Positions 8,073 through 18,066 of a DNA stretch of 38,023 nucleotides are shown piece by piece (positions within the stretch are counted from its first letter, which is position 1; the number at the start of each line of letters is the position of its first letter). A model generated the notes under the pieces. The model worked only from the letters and a program-made list of their open reading frames with translations, searched no databases and was not told the DNA's origin. Source of the DNA: Methylobacterium oxalidis (lineage in GTDB: Bacteria; Pseudomonadota; Alphaproteobacteria; Rhizobiales; Beijerinckiaceae); assembly GCF_007992195.1 (NCBI RefSeq), contig NZ_BJZU01000081.1, forward strand, positions 1 through 38,023. The letters are read 5' to 3'. Made by a program: the position numbers and the translations under genes.

Positions 8073-9011
8073 ATGAGCTGGCACAGCGCGGATGACCCGG
8101 TCCCGGGCGACCACTTCTCCTGCGACGCCATCCGAACCCTGATCGTGCCGCGCTCGCGGGATCTCGGCTCGTTCGCCGTGCGGCGCGCCCTGCCTTCGAC
8201 GGAGTGCAGGATGGTCGGCCCCTTCATCTTCTTCGACCAGATGGGCCCGTCCGAGTTCCTGCTCGGCCAGGGCATGGATGTGCGCCCGCATCCCCATATC
8301 GGCCTGTCGACCGTCACCTATCTGTTCGACGGGGAGATCATGCACCGGGACAGCCTCGGTACGGAGCTGCCGATCCGGCCCGGCGAGCTGAACTGGATGA
8401 CGGCGGGCCGCGGCATCACGCACTCGGAGCGGACCGGGACCGCCCTCCGGCAGACCGGCTCCCGGCTCTTCGGCATCCAGAGCTGGGTCGCGCTGAGCGC
8501 GCGGGACGAGGAGACCGCGCCGGCCTTCGAGCACTACGAGGCCGCGGCCCTGCCGGTGCTGACGGGCGAAGGCAAGTCCGTGCGGCTGATCGCGGGCGAG
8601 GCGTTCGGGGCACGCTCGCCGGTGCGCACCTCGAGCCCGATGGTCTACGCAGACGTCGCGCTCGAGGCCGGAGCGGTCCTCCCGCTCGATCCCACCTACG
8701 ACGAGCGGGCGATCTACACGGTCTCGGGAGCGATCGAGATCGCGGGCGACGGCTTCGGGCCCGGCCAGCTCCTGGTCTTCCGTCCGGGCGACAGCATCAG
8801 CGTGCGCGCCGCGCAGGACGCCCGCTTCATGGTGCTGGGCGGCGAGCCCATGGACGGCCCGCGCCACCTGTGGTGGAACTTCGTCTCCTCGCGGCCGGAG
8901 CGCATCGAGCAGGCGAAGGAGGATTGGCGGCAGGCCCGCTTCGACAGCGTGCCGGGCGACGCCGAGTTCATTCCCCTGCCGGAATCCCCGCCGCCCGTCC
9001 GCTATCCCTGA
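8073..9011 (+). CDS. Pirin family protein
   Basis: Bicupin of 312 residues. The N-terminal cupin carries the pirin metal-binding set: His73 and His75 in RPHPHIGLSTVTYLF, His117 and Glu119 in AGRGITHSER. The C-terminal cupin (SPMVYADVALEAGAVLPLD) and the tail GPRHLWWNFVSS followed by RIEQAKEDW are also standard for pirins. Some bacterial pirins have quercetin dioxygenase activity and others bind metabolic enzymes, so the exact function here is open. The ATG at 8073 was chosen over in-frame codons upstream because GGAGAAACGG precedes it and the family N-terminus starts there. It has its own upstream palindrome, suggesting stress- or ligand-controlled expression. Confidence 0.92.
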   Translation: MSWHSADDPVPGDHFSCDAIRTLIVPRSRDLGSFAVRRALPSTECRMVGPFIFFDQMGPSEFLLGQGMDVRPHPHIGLSTVTYLFDGEIMHRDSLGTELPIRPGELNWMTAGRGITHSERTGTALRQTGSRLFGIQSWVALSARDEETAPAFEHYEAAALPVLTGEGKSVRLIAGEAFGARSPVRTSSPMVYADVALEAGAVLPLDPTYDERAIYTVSGAIEIAGDGFGPGQLLVFRPGDSISVRAAQDARFMVLGGEPMDGPRHLWWNFVSSRPERIEQAKEDWRQARFDSVPGDAEFIPLPESPPPVRYP

Positions 9012-9119
9012 CGGCGACGGCCGCCGGCCGATGTCCGAGGGCGGCGCCCGTCGCTCTCGACGCACCTCCCCGCGCCCGACGGGCGCCGCCCAACCATCCC
9101 GCCTAGGATCGATCCTGCC

Positions 9120-10886
9120 ATGGCTGTCGAAGCGTCCGGAGCGGCGAGCGAGCTCGTCCAAGTCGTGTCCCTGCTGGCCGCGGGCGTCGTCGCCGTCCCG
9201 CTCTTCAAGCGGCTCGGCCTCGGCTCGGTCCTCGGCTACCTCGTCGCCGGGCTCGCCATCGGCCCGTTCGGCCTCGGGCTTTTCACGGACGCCCACGCGA
9301 TCCTCCACGTGGCCGAGCTCGGCGTCGTGATGTTCCTCTTCATCATCGGCCTGGAGATGGAGCCGTCGCGGCTCTGGGGCATGCGGCGCGAGATCTTCGG
9401 CCTCGGCCTCGCGCAGGTCGGCGCCTGCATCGGGGCCCTGACGCTCGTGGGCGTCGCGATGGGCCTCTCCCCCGCCGTCGCCTTCGTGGCGGGAACCGGC
9501 TTCGTGCTGACCTCGACCGCGATCGTCATGCAACTTCTGGAGGAGCGGGGCTCGCTCTCGACCCCGAAGGGCCAGCGCATCGTCGCGATCCTGCTCCTGG
9601 AAGACCTCGCGATCGTGCCGCTTCTCGCTCTCGTCGCGCTCCTGGCGCCCGGTGGCGGCGGGACGAGCGGCAGCGAGCACGTGATCGCCATCGCGATCGC
9701 CCTCGGTTCCGTCGCCGCGCTGATCGCCGCCGGCCGCTGGCTGCTCAACCCGCTGTTCCGTCTGCTCGCCGCCTCGAAGGCGCGGGAGGTGATGACGGCG
9801 GCGGCCCTGCTGGTGGTGCTCGGCTCGGCCCTCGCCATGCAGCTCGGCGGCCTGTCCATGGCCATGGGAGCCTTCCTGGCGGGCGTCCTCCTCTCCGAGT
9901 CGAGTTTCCGCCACCAGCTCGAGGCCGACATCGAGCCGTTCCGCGGCATCCTACTCGGCCTGTTCTTCCTCGGCGTCGGGATGTCCCTCGACCTCACGGT
10001 GATCGGCGCGAACTGGGCCCTGATCCTGGCTGGCGTGGCCGCCTACATGGTCGTGAAGAGCCTCGTCATCTACGGGGTGGCCCGGGTCCTGCGGGCGTCG
10101 CATCCGGAGGCGATGGAGCGGGCCGCCCTGATGGCGCAGGGCGGCGAGTTCGCCTTCGTGCTCTACGCCGCCGCGGCGAGCGTGGGACTCATCGACGGCA
10201 GGACCAACGCGATCCTGACCGCCACCATCATCCTCTCGATGGCCGTGACGCCCCTGATGGTGATCGCGTTCGACCGCCTCGGGCCGAAGCCCTCCGTCTC
10301 GACCGAGGGCCTCGACGTGCCCGAGAACCTCGCCGGCAGCGCGCTGATCATCGGGTTCGGGCGCTTCGGGCAGATCGCGAGCCAGCCCCTGATCTCGCGC
10401 GGGTGCTCGGTCTCGATCATCGACACCAACGCCGCCAACATCCGCCTGGCCGAGGGCTTCGGCTTCAAGGTCTACTACGGTGACGGCACCCGGCTGGACA
10501 TCCTGCACGCGGCGGGCGCGGCGACCGCGCGCGCGATCCTGATCTGCGTCGACGAGGCCGAGACGGCCAAGCGCATCGCGGAGATCGCGAGAGCGGAGTT
10601 CCCGCTCGTGCCGGTTCTCGCCCGCGCCCGGGACCGGGAGCACGCGGTCGAGCTCATCCAGGCGGGTGTCGCCTACCAGATCCGCGAGACCGTCGAGTCG
10701 GCGCTGATCTTCGGCGAACAGGCGCTCCTGACGGTCGGGGACGAGCCGGAAGCGGCGTCCGAGGTCATGGCCGAGGTTCGCCGGCGCGACGCCGAGCGCC
10801 TCGCGCTCCAGACGGTCGGCGGCATCTACGCCGGGCGCGAGCTGATCCGCGGCAACGCGGCGGCCGCGGCGCACGAGGCGGGCTGA
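9120..10886 (+). CDS. Kef-type monovalent cation:proton antiporter (CPA2)
   Basis: Membrane protein of 588 residues. About the first 390 residues form a Na+/H+-exchanger domain of roughly a dozen membrane helices, including VLGYLVAGLAIGPFGLG, GVVMFLFIIGLEMEPSRLWG and GTGFVLTSTAIVMQLLEERG. From about 405 a cytoplasmic RCK/TrkA-N domain begins with the nucleotide-binding ALIIGFGRFGQIASQPL, followed by VYYGDGTRLDILHAAGA. This is the architecture of KefB/KefC potassium efflux systems, gated by NAD(H) or glutathione derivatives in the enteric prototypes. The ancillary KefF/KefG oxidoreductase is not beside it; the upstream pirin lies 108 bases away and is probably independent. Function as K+/H+ exchange is well supported; the gating ligand is not. 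Confidence 0.92.
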   Translation: MAVEASGAASELVQVVSLLAAGVVAVPLFKRLGLGSVLGYLVAGLAIGPFGLGLFTDAHAILHVAELGVVMFLFIIGLEMEPSRLWGMRREIFGLGLAQVGACIGALTLVGVAMGLSPAVAFVAGTGFVLTSTAIVMQLLEERGSLSTPKGQRIVAILLLEDLAIVPLLALVALLAPGGGGTSGSEHVIAIAIALGSVAALIAAGRWLLNPLFRLLAASKAREVMTAAALLVVLGSALAMQLGGLSMAMGAFLAGVLLSESSFRHQLEADIEPFRGILLGLFFLGVGMSLDLTVIGANWALILAGVAAYMVVKSLVIYGVARVLRASHPEAMERAALMAQGGEFAFVLYAAAASVGLIDGRTNAILTATIILSMAVTPLMVIAFDRLGPKPSVSTEGLDVPENLAGSALIIGFGRFGQIASQPLISRGCSVSIIDTNAANIRLAEGFGFKVYYGDGTRLDILHAAGAATARAILICVDEAETAKRIAEIARAEFPLVPVLARARDREHAVELIQAGVAYQIRETVESALIFGEQALLTVGDEPEAASEVMAEVRRRDAERLALQTVGGIYAGRELIRGNAAAAAHEAG

Positions 10887-11256
10887 AGGCCTGGAGGCTG
10901 AAGTGCCGATGCGAGGCGCGCTCGATGTCGGCCGGTGCCGGGAAACGTACACGGCCGTGAGGCACCGTCCCCGTCGCGGCGGCCCGGACCGATGCGGCCC
11001 GCGCGATCTTCCGTGCCGCGCTCGGCAGGTGCGACCGGCCTGACGCGGCCGTGGAGACGTGGCAGGACTACGGGTGGGGGCGGGACCGCCTGATTCGGCC
11101 CGCCCGGTTCCGACGCGGACGGGATCCGCCGACGCTCCGGTGCGGGGCCGTCGTCGCCGGCGAAGGCCGGGGCCCGGCTCCACGCGTCCCGGTCCGTCCG
11201 CGTACCGTCACGAAATTCTGCGACGCCGAGGCGGCGCGCGCCACAGGAGATCGGCG
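10887..11256. other. Intergenic region, no recognised gene
   Basis: About 370 bases between the antiporter and the glutamate dehydrogenase. No frame with a recognisable protein, RNA fold or strong repeat was found; the only clear element is the ribosome site CAGGAGA at its right end. It presumably holds the glutamate dehydrogenase promoter. Confidence 0.5.
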
Positions 11257-14200
11257 ATGACGATGGAACCGGAAACGGCCCTGACCTCGCCGGAGGGGCA
11301 CGCGGCGCGCACCGACCTGATCGAGGCGGCGGCGATCCTCGTCGAGCGCGAGGGACACCCGGGCGGCTTCGTGCGCGACCTGTTCGGACGCGTCCAGCCG
11401 GAGGATCTCGCCCCCTACGCCGCCGAGACGCTCGCCGAGCTGGCAGTCGCGGCGCGGCGCGATCTCGCGGCCCCGCGCGGCCCCCGGGCGGCGGCGACCC
11501 TGCAGCTCCGGGACGTCTCCGCGCTCGGCGCCGGCTCGGAAGCCCGCCCCCGCGACCTCACGATCCTCGAGGTCGTCAACGACAACCGCCCCTTCCTGCT
11601 CGATTCGACGCTGGCCGAGCTCGCGAACCAGGGTCTCGCCCCGCTCCTCGTGGCGCACCCGATCTTCGGGGTGGAGCGCGACGAGGCCGGCCGGCTCGCC
11701 CGGGTCGTCGGCGAGACGACGGCGGACGCGCAGGGCGCCTTCCGGCGCGAGAGCTTCATCCACATCCATCTCGACCGGCTGGACGACGCGGAGGCGCGCG
11801 CGCGCCTCGCGGACGGGCTGACCCGCGTCTACGCGGACGTCGCCGTCGCGACCGACGACAAAGCGGCGATGCTCGCGCTCCTCGACGCCGTGATCGCGGC
11901 CTATCGCGACGCGCCGCCGCCGCTGCCCGGCTCGGAGGCGGGCGAGGCGCTGGCCTTCCTCGAATGGCTGCGCGACGGACACTTCACCCTGCTCGGCATG
12001 CGCGTGCACGGGCTCGCCGGGCAGCCGCACCCGATCGACGGCGAGGCCGCCCTCGGGCTCCTGCGCGACCCGAAGGTGGAGGTGCTCCGCCTCGGCCGCA
12101 GCTTCGTCGACACCACGCCCGAGATCGCCACCTTCCTGGAGGGCAGCCAGGCGCTGATCGTCACGAAGGCCAGCGCGCGCTCGCGCGTCCACCGGCCGAC
12201 CCATCTCGACTTCATCGCGGTGAAGCTGTTCGGCGCGTCCGGCGCGCTCTCGGGAGAGTTGCGCATCGTCGGCCTGTTCGCGCCAACCGCGTATTCGAGC
12301 CCGGCGCGCGAGGTGCCCTACCTGCGCGGCAAGGTGGCGGAGGTCTCCGCCCGCGCCGGCCTCGACCCGACGAGCCATGCCGGGCGCACCCTGATCGACG
12401 TGCTGGAGACCTACCCGCGCGACGACCTCTTCCAGATCGACGTCGACCGGCTGCACCGCTTCGCCCTGGCGATCCTGAACCTCGCCGACCGGCCGCGCAT
12501 CCGCGTGCTGTCGCGGCCGGACCGCTTCGGCCGCTTCGTCTCACTCCTCGTCTACGTGCCCAAGGACCGCTACGACGCGACGATCCGGGCCCGCATCGGC
12601 GCCTACCTCGCCGAGGAGCACGGCGGGCGCCTCTCGGCCGCCTACCCGGCCTTCCCCGAGGGACCGCTGGCGCGCACCCACTACATCGTCGGCCTCTACG
12701 AGAAGGACACGCGCGGGCGCGACCCGGCGGCGCTCGAGGCCGGCATCGCCCGGATGATCCAGACCTGGGGCGATGGCCTCCGCGAGGCGCTGGCGCAGAC
12801 GCTGCCGAGCCGGGAGGCCCGGGCACTCGCGGCCCGCTACGCGGACGCCTTCTCGCTGAGCTACCGGGAGAGCTTCACGCCGGCGGCGGCCATGCGCGAC
12901 GTCGCCATCCTGGAGCGCCTGAGCGAGGCCGCCCCCCGCGCCGTCGACGTGGAGCGCCGGGACGCCGACCGGGACAGCGAGGTGCGCCTCAAGGTCTTCA
13001 TCCGGGGCGCCCCGCTGCCGCTCTCGGAACGGGTTCCGGCGCTGGAGCATCTCGGCTTCCGCGTCATCAACGAGCGGACCTACCGAATCGCGATCGAGGC
13101 GGACGGGCCGCGCGTGTGGTTGCACGACATGCTCCTGCAGCGCGCGACCGGCGCGCCCATCGACCTCGCCCGGGCCGAGAGGCCCCTCGAAGCCGCGCTC
13201 CTCGCCCTGTCGGAGGGGCGCACCGAGTCGGACGGCTACAACCGCCTCGTGCTGGAGGCCGGGCTCGACTGGCGGGACGCCGCCCTGATGCGGGCGCTCG
13301 GCCGCTACCTGCGCCAGCTGCGCATCCGCTACGGCCAGGACTACCTCGCCGCGACGCTGAGCCGGCACGGGGCGCTCACCGCCCGCATCGCGGCCCTGTT
13401 CCGGGCCCGCTTCGACCCCGCCGCGGAAGGGAGCCGCGAGGCCGCGCAGGCGGCTATCCGCGCCGAGATCGAGACCGCGCTCGCGGAGGTGACGAGCCTC
13501 GACGAGGACCGCATCCTGCGGCGCTTCGTGAACCTCGTCGAGGCGGCGATCCGCACGAACTTCTACCAGAGGGATACGGAGGGGCGACCGCGCGAGACCA
13601 TCGCGTTCAAGTTCGCCTGCGCCGAGGTTTCCGGCATGCCGCTGCCGCGGCCGTTCTTCGAGATCTTCGTCTCCTCGCCCCGCGTCGAGGGCGTGCACCT
13701 GCGCTTCGGCTACGTCGCCCGCGGGGGCCTGCGCTGGTCCGACCGGCCGGAGGATTTCCGCACCGAGATCCTGGGCCTCGTGAAGGCGCAGCAGGTCAAG
13801 AACGCCGTCATCGTGCCGGTCGGCGCCAAGGGCGGGTTCTTCCCCAAGCGCCTGCCCCCGCCCACCGAGCGCGCCGCGTGGCTCGCGGAGGGAACGGAGA
13901 GCTACCGCATCTTCATCCGGACGCTGCTGGAGCTCACCGACAACATCGTCGGCGACGCGGTCGTGCCGCCGCCCGACACCGTCCGGCACGACCCCGACGA
14001 CGCCTACCTCGTGGTGGCGGCCGACAAGGGCACCGCCACCTTTTCGGACATCGCCAACGGCCTCTCCCTCGAGAAGGGCCACTGGCTCGGGGACGCCTTC
14101 GCGTCGGGCGGAAGCCAGGGCTACGACCACAAGGGCATGGGCATCACAGCCCGCGGCGCCTGGGAGGCGGTGAAGCGGCATTTCCGCGAGATCGACGTCG

Positions 14201-16122
14201 ACGTGCAGCGCGATCCCGTGACGGTGGTGGGCGTCGGCGACATGTCGGGTGACGTGTTCGGCAACGGCATGCTTCTGTCCGGCAGCATGAAGCTCGTCGC
14301 CGCCTTCGACCACCGCGACATCTTCCTCGACCCGGACCCGGACCCGGCCGTGAGCCACGCGGAGCGCCGGCGCCTGTTCGGGCTCGGACGATCGAGCTGG
14401 GCCGACTACGAGCGCGGCCTGATCTCGCCCGGCGGCGGCGTGTTCCCGCGCAGTCTCAAGACGATCCCGCTCTCGCCGGAGGTCCGGGCAGCCCTCGGCA
14501 TCGACACGGGCGAGGCGAGCCCGGCCGAGGTGATGCAGGCGATCCTGCGCGCGCCCGTCGACCTGATCTGGTTCGGCGGCATCGGCACCTACGTGCGCGC
14601 CTCCTCCGAGAGCGACGAGGAGGCGGGCGACCGCGCCAACGACGCGGTGCGCGTCGCCGGCGCGACGCTGCGGGCCAGGGTGGTGGGCGAGGGCGCCAAT
14701 CTCGGGCTGACCCAGCGCGGGCGCATCGAGGCCGCCCGCCACGGCGTGCGCCTCAACACCGACGCGATCGACAATTCCGCCGGCGTCAACACCTCCGACG
14801 TCGAGGTGAACATCAAGATCGCGCTGATGGCCCCGGAGCGCGACGGGCGCCTCGATCCCGAGGCCCGCAACGCGCTCCTCGTCTCGATGACCGACGAGGT
14901 CGCCGCGCTGGTGCTGCGCAACAACGAGCTCCAGACCCTCGCGCTCTCCCTGGCGCAGTACCGCGGCCCGGCGGAGGCCGGCTTCGCCGCGCGGGTGATG
15001 CAGGCCCTGGAGGCGGAGGGACGCCTCGACCGCGGCGTCGAGTTCCTGCCCGACGACGCGACGCTGGGCGAGCGCCTGCGCCGGGGGGAGGGCCCGACCC
15101 GGCCCGAATACGCGGTGCTCCTCGCCTACGCCAAGCTGTCGCTCTACGACGCCATTCTCGCGAGCACCGTGCCCGACGACCCGTATTTCGACCGCGAGTT
15201 GCAGCGCTACTTCCCGCAGGCGCTGAAGCGGCAGTTCCCGGACGCGGTGAAGGGCCACCGCCTGCGCCGGGAGATCATCGCGACGGCGCTCTCGAACATC
15301 ATCGTCAACCGCGGCGGCCCGAGCCTCGTGACCCGCCTGATGGACGAGACGGGCGCGGATGCCGCCACCATCGCCAAGGCCTACGCGGTGACCCGCGACG
15401 CCTTCGGCCTGATGGAGCTGAACCAGGCGATCGACGCCCTCGACGCGGCGAGGCCGGACGCGCGGATGCCCGGCCGGGACCAGCTCGGCCTCTACGCCGA
15501 GGTGCAGGATATCCTTCAGAACCGGATCGTCTGGTTCATCCGCAACATCGACCTGTCGAAATCCGTCGCTCCGGTCGTGGCGCGCTACCGCGAGGGCATC
15601 GCCGCCGTGTTGGAGGCGCTGCCGCGCATCCTCGACCCGGAGGCCTTCGCGGCGATCGAGGCCCGGCGCGCCGCGCTCGTCGACCAGGGCATGGACGCGG
15701 AGCCGGCCCGGCGCTTCGCCTCCCTGAAGGCCCTGATCTCGGCGCCCGACATCGTGCGCATCGCCGAGACCGGCGGCCACTCGCTGCCCGAGATCGCCGC
15801 GACCCACTTCGCCATCGAGCACGCCTTCCGGCTCGACGACTTCGCGGCCGAGGCCCGCAAGGTGCCGGCCGGCGACACGTTCGACCACGTCGCCCTGGAG
15901 CAGGCCCTGGCGGGCATCTCGCGCGCCCATCGCGGCCTCACCGCGGACGTGGTCGGGTCGACCGGTGCCGGCCCCGAGGCGGTGGCCGCCTGGAGCGCCG
16001 CCCGCGGACCGGCGCTCGCGCGCATCCGCGGCGCCGTCGAGGCGATCGCGGCCTCGGGGCTCACGGTCTCGAAGGCGGTCGTCGCCTCGAGCCTGCTCGC
16101 GGATCTCGTGCGGCGGCCGTGA
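11257..16122 (+). CDS. gdhB: NAD-specific glutamate dehydrogenase, large type
   Basis: Giant NAD-dependent glutamate dehydrogenase (1,621 residues, normal for the 180-kDa bacterial class), converting glutamate to 2-oxoglutarate and ammonia in amino-acid catabolism. The N-terminal half is the regulatory ACT-like region, with DLTILEVVNDNRPFLLDSTL near 100. The catalytic part begins near residue 820: GGLRWSDRPEDFRTEILGLV, QQVKNAVIVPVGAKGGF (substrate lysine region), DKGTATFSDIAN, GGSQGYDHKGMGITARGAW and the Rossmann segment VVGVGDMSGDVFGNGMLLSG near 990-1,009. VGEGANLGLTQRGRIE follows. The ATG at 11257 is preceded by CAGGAGA at good spacing, so longer in-frame extensions are not used. Its stop is 22 bases from the convergent phosphoesterase. 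The antisense strand of this gene is open over long stretches, which is only a GC-rich codon shadow. Confidence 0.96.
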   Translation: MTMEPETALTSPEGHAARTDLIEAAAILVEREGHPGGFVRDLFGRVQPEDLAPYAAETLAELAVAARRDLAAPRGPRAAATLQLRDVSALGAGSEARPRDLTILEVVNDNRPFLLDSTLAELANQGLAPLLVAHPIFGVERDEAGRLARVVGETTADAQGAFRRESFIHIHLDRLDDAEARARLADGLTRVYADVAVATDDKAAMLALLDAVIAAYRDAPPPLPGSEAGEALAFLEWLRDGHFTLLGMRVHGLAGQPHPIDGEAALGLLRDPKVEVLRLGRSFVDTTPEIATFLEGSQALIVTKASARSRVHRPTHLDFIAVKLFGASGALSGELRIVGLFAPTAYSSPAREVPYLRGKVAEVSARAGLDPTSHAGRTLIDVLETYPRDDLFQIDVDRLHRFALAILNLADRPRIRVLSRPDRFGRFVSLLVYVPKDRYDATIRARIGAYLAEEHGGRLSAAYPAFPEGPLARTHYIVGLYEKDTRGRDPAALEAGIARMIQTWGDGLREALAQTLPSREARALAARYADAFSLSYRESFTPAAAMRDVAILERLSEAAPRAVDVERRDADRDSEVRLKVFIRGAPLPLSERVPALEHLGFRVINERTYRIAIEADGPRVWLHDMLLQRATGAPIDLARAERPLEAALLALSEGRTESDGYNRLVLEAGLDWRDAALMRALGRYLRQLRIRYGQDYLAATLSRHGALTARIAALFRARFDPAAEGSREAAQAAIRAEIETALAEVTSLDEDRILRRFVNLVEAAIRTNFYQRDTEGRPRETIAFKFACAEVSGMPLPRPFFEIFVSSPRVEGVHLRFGYVARGGLRWSDRPEDFRTEILGLVKAQQVKNAVIVPVGAKGGFFPKRLPPPTERAAWLAEGTESYRIFIRTLLELTDNIVGDAVVPPPDTVRHDPDDAYLVVAADKGTATFSDIANGLSLEKGHWLGDAFASGGSQGYDHKGMGITARGAWEAVKRHFREIDVDVQRDPVTVVGVGDMSGDVFGNGMLLSGSMKLVAAFDHRDIFLDPDPDPAVSHAERRRLFGLGRSSWADYERGLISPGGGVFPRSLKTIPLSPEVRAALGIDTGEASPAEVMQAILRAPVDLIWFGGIGTYVRASSESDEEAGDRANDAVRVAGATLRARVVGEGANLGLTQRGRIEAARHGVRLNTDAIDNSAGVNTSDVEVNIKIALMAPERDGRLDPEARNALLVSMTDEVAALVLRNNELQTLALSLAQYRGPAEAGFAARVMQALEAEGRLDRGVEFLPDDATLGERLRRGEGPTRPEYAVLLAYAKLSLYDAILASTVPDDPYFDRELQRYFPQALKRQFPDAVKGHRLRREIIATALSNIIVNRGGPSLVTRLMDETGADAATIAKAYAVTRDAFGLMELNQAIDALDAARPDARMPGRDQLGLYAEVQDILQNRIVWFIRNIDLSKSVAPVVARYREGIAAVLEALPRILDPEAFAAIEARRAALVDQGMDAEPARRFASLKALISAPDIVRIAETGGHSLPEIAATHFAIEHAFRLDDFAAEARKVPAGDTFDHVALEQALAGISRAHRGLTADVVGSTGAGPEAVAAWSAARGPALARIRGAVEAIAASGLTVSKAVVASSLLADLVRRP

Positions 16123-16144
16123 CGGGCTCCCGCCCGCCGCGGCC

Positions 16145-17821
16145 TCAGGCGCTCGTCACCTCGATGATCAGGGCGTCGCTTGCGTCGCGGCCGTACTCGT
16201 CCACCACGAACACGTCCGCCCGGTGCGTGCCCGGCCCGAGACCCGCAGGCAGCCGCGCGACCCAGATGTGCGAGGACGGCTCGGCCTTCACCCAGGGCCT
16301 CCGGGTCTCCGCGTTGCGGGCGTAGACCTGGGCCACGAACGGGTCCGGGCGGCGCACGCGCTCCATCGGCACGGGGTCGCGGCCCGCGAACCGTACGCCG
16401 ACCCGGGTCCGCGGGCCGCCGTCGAAGACGTTGACCACGAGGTCGGTCGAGGCGACCGCGTCCGCCGCGATCGGGGAGCCGAGGAGCTCGGCGACCGTGT
16501 GGGCGCGCGCGACCTCCGCGTCGCGCGCGTGGAACTGGCTGTCGAGGCAGATCCGCATCGCGCGGTCCGGGCCGGAGGCGGCGACGTGGCGCGTGGTGTA
16601 GCGCGCACCCGCGATCGAGAGCACGTGATACCCGTTCGGCGTCCCGTCCCGGCTGTCCGCGCAGGCGATGCCGCTGCGGTCGTAGGGGCCGCTCCACCAC
16701 GAACCGGACACCGCGGTGAGGACGTGGTGGTGATGCTCCCCGTCCCGGCCGAGATAGTGGTGCTCCGTCGTGTGGGTGTGGCCGGCCACGCTGAGGCTCG
16801 GGCGGCCTTCGAGGAGCGCCAGCAGCCGGTCGCGGTCGGCGGTGACGTTCGCCGGGTTCTCCGAGCCGAGGTCGGTGACGAGCGGGATGTGCATGGCGGC
16901 CACGACGAGGCGCTCGCGCGGCCAATCGCGCAGGACGTTCTCGACGAAGGCGAGCTGGCGCTCGCCGAAGCGGCCCTCGTAGCGGCCGCCCCGCGCGGCC
17001 GGCGGCGCCGTCGCGGCCCCGAGATAGTTCACGTTGTCGAGCATCAGGAAGAGCACGTCGCCGTGCATGAAGGCGTAGTGGGGCGCCCCGTAGACGCGCT
17101 TGTAGGTCTCGCGGCTGAGCCCGTTGTCGGGCGCCTCGAAGTTGAGGTCGTGATTCCCGCCGATGTTCCACCAGGGGATGCCGATGCGGCCGATCAGCCG
17201 GTTGTAGCGCGGGTAGAGGGCGAGATCGTCGAACATGATGTCGCCGGTGGTCAGGCCGAAGGCCGCCTGCGTGCCGAGCGCCCGCGTCACGGCCGTGTCG
17301 CGGACGTAGCCGAGTTCGGTCGTGGTCTCGGGCTGCGGATCCGTGAACAGCAGCACGTCGAAGGCGGCGGGCTCCGCGGCGCGGCGCAGCGGGAAGTCGA
17401 GGGACGCCGGCAGCGGCCCCGTCGGCGTGAGGCCGCGGAAGCGCAGCCTCGGCTCGGCCGGCGTGCCGTGTGGGCGATACACGTAGGAGAAGCGCGGCAG
17501 GTTGTCCGCGTCGAGGGGAACCCGGAAGCCGGAGGGCTTCACCACGAACACGGCATCGCCGTCCTCGACCGGCAACGCGTAGCGCCCCTCGGCGTCGGTC
17601 CGGACGACGTCGCGCCCGTTCGAGACCATGATTCCGGGCAGGCCGGGATCGCCGGCCTGTCGCCGGCCGGTTCCGGAGAGATCCTCGAACACCACTCCGG
17701 AGGCGGTCGCCGGCGGCTCGGTCCGGCCTTGCGCGCGGGCGGGAAGGCTCAGCGCCGCCGCGCTCGCGCCGAGCCCGATCACGGCCTCGCGCCGTGTCGC
17801 GTGCGGTGCCTGTTCGCCCAT
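16145..17821 (-). CDS. Tat-exported calcineurin-like metallophosphoesterase
   Basis: Protein of 558 residues with an N-terminal twin-arginine-type signal (TRREAVIGLGASAAALSLPA, cleavage near ARAQG). A carboxypeptidase-like beta domain comes first (PGIMVSNGRDVVRTDAEGRY), then the calcineurin-like core: LLFTDPQPE (metal Asp), GLTTGDIMFDD, WWNIGGNHDLNFE (the GNHD motif), AAMHIPL and SVAGHTHTTEHHY (the GHTH motif). A C-terminal MetallophosC domain ends the protein. This N-core-C layout is that of periplasmic phosphoesterases of unknown substrate; phosphodiester or lipid head-group hydrolysis is an inference. In the first metal motif the usual DxH appears as DPQ, so a His is replaced by Gln. The ATG at 17821 has a CAGGGAGAG ribosome site. 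It diverges from the CYTH-CHAD gene. Confidence 0.88.
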   Translation of the reverse strand: MGEQAPHATRREAVIGLGASAAALSLPARAQGRTEPPATASGVVFEDLSGTGRRQAGDPGLPGIMVSNGRDVVRTDAEGRYALPVEDGDAVFVVKPSGFRVPLDADNLPRFSYVYRPHGTPAEPRLRFRGLTPTGPLPASLDFPLRRAAEPAAFDVLLFTDPQPETTTELGYVRDTAVTRALGTQAAFGLTTGDIMFDDLALYPRYNRLIGRIGIPWWNIGGNHDLNFEAPDNGLSRETYKRVYGAPHYAFMHGDVLFLMLDNVNYLGAATAPPAARGGRYEGRFGERQLAFVENVLRDWPRERLVVAAMHIPLVTDLGSENPANVTADRDRLLALLEGRPSLSVAGHTHTTEHHYLGRDGEHHHHVLTAVSGSWWSGPYDRSGIACADSRDGTPNGYHVLSIAGARYTTRHVAASGPDRAMRICLDSQFHARDAEVARAHTVAELLGSPIAADAVASTDLVVNVFDGGPRTRVGVRFAGRDPVPMERVRRPDPFVAQVYARNAETRRPWVKAEPSSHIWVARLPAGLGPGTHRADVFVVDEYGRDASDALIIEVTSA

Positions 17822-18066
17822 GATGCTCTCCCTGTTCGGCGCCTGTCCGGTGGGACGGTCACACGGGGATATGACCCTGATCTGACGGTGTCGCGCAGCG
17901 GACGAGAGCGAGCGCTTGCCCTCGGTCTCGACGGGCGGCCCCGGTTCCGGTCTATCCGGGCCCGGTCCGGCGCATGGCCGAGCCGGTGACCGAAACCGTT
18001 GAACCCGCGTTGAGAGGCATGCCGCAGGATGCTGCCCGCCCCACCTCACGGATCAGGACGACCTCG

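Noticed and set aside
12541..15930. A 1,129-residue open frame antisense to the glutamate dehydrogenase
   Set aside because: The sense strand encodes all glutamate dehydrogenase motifs; the antisense translation has no domain and typical shadow composition.
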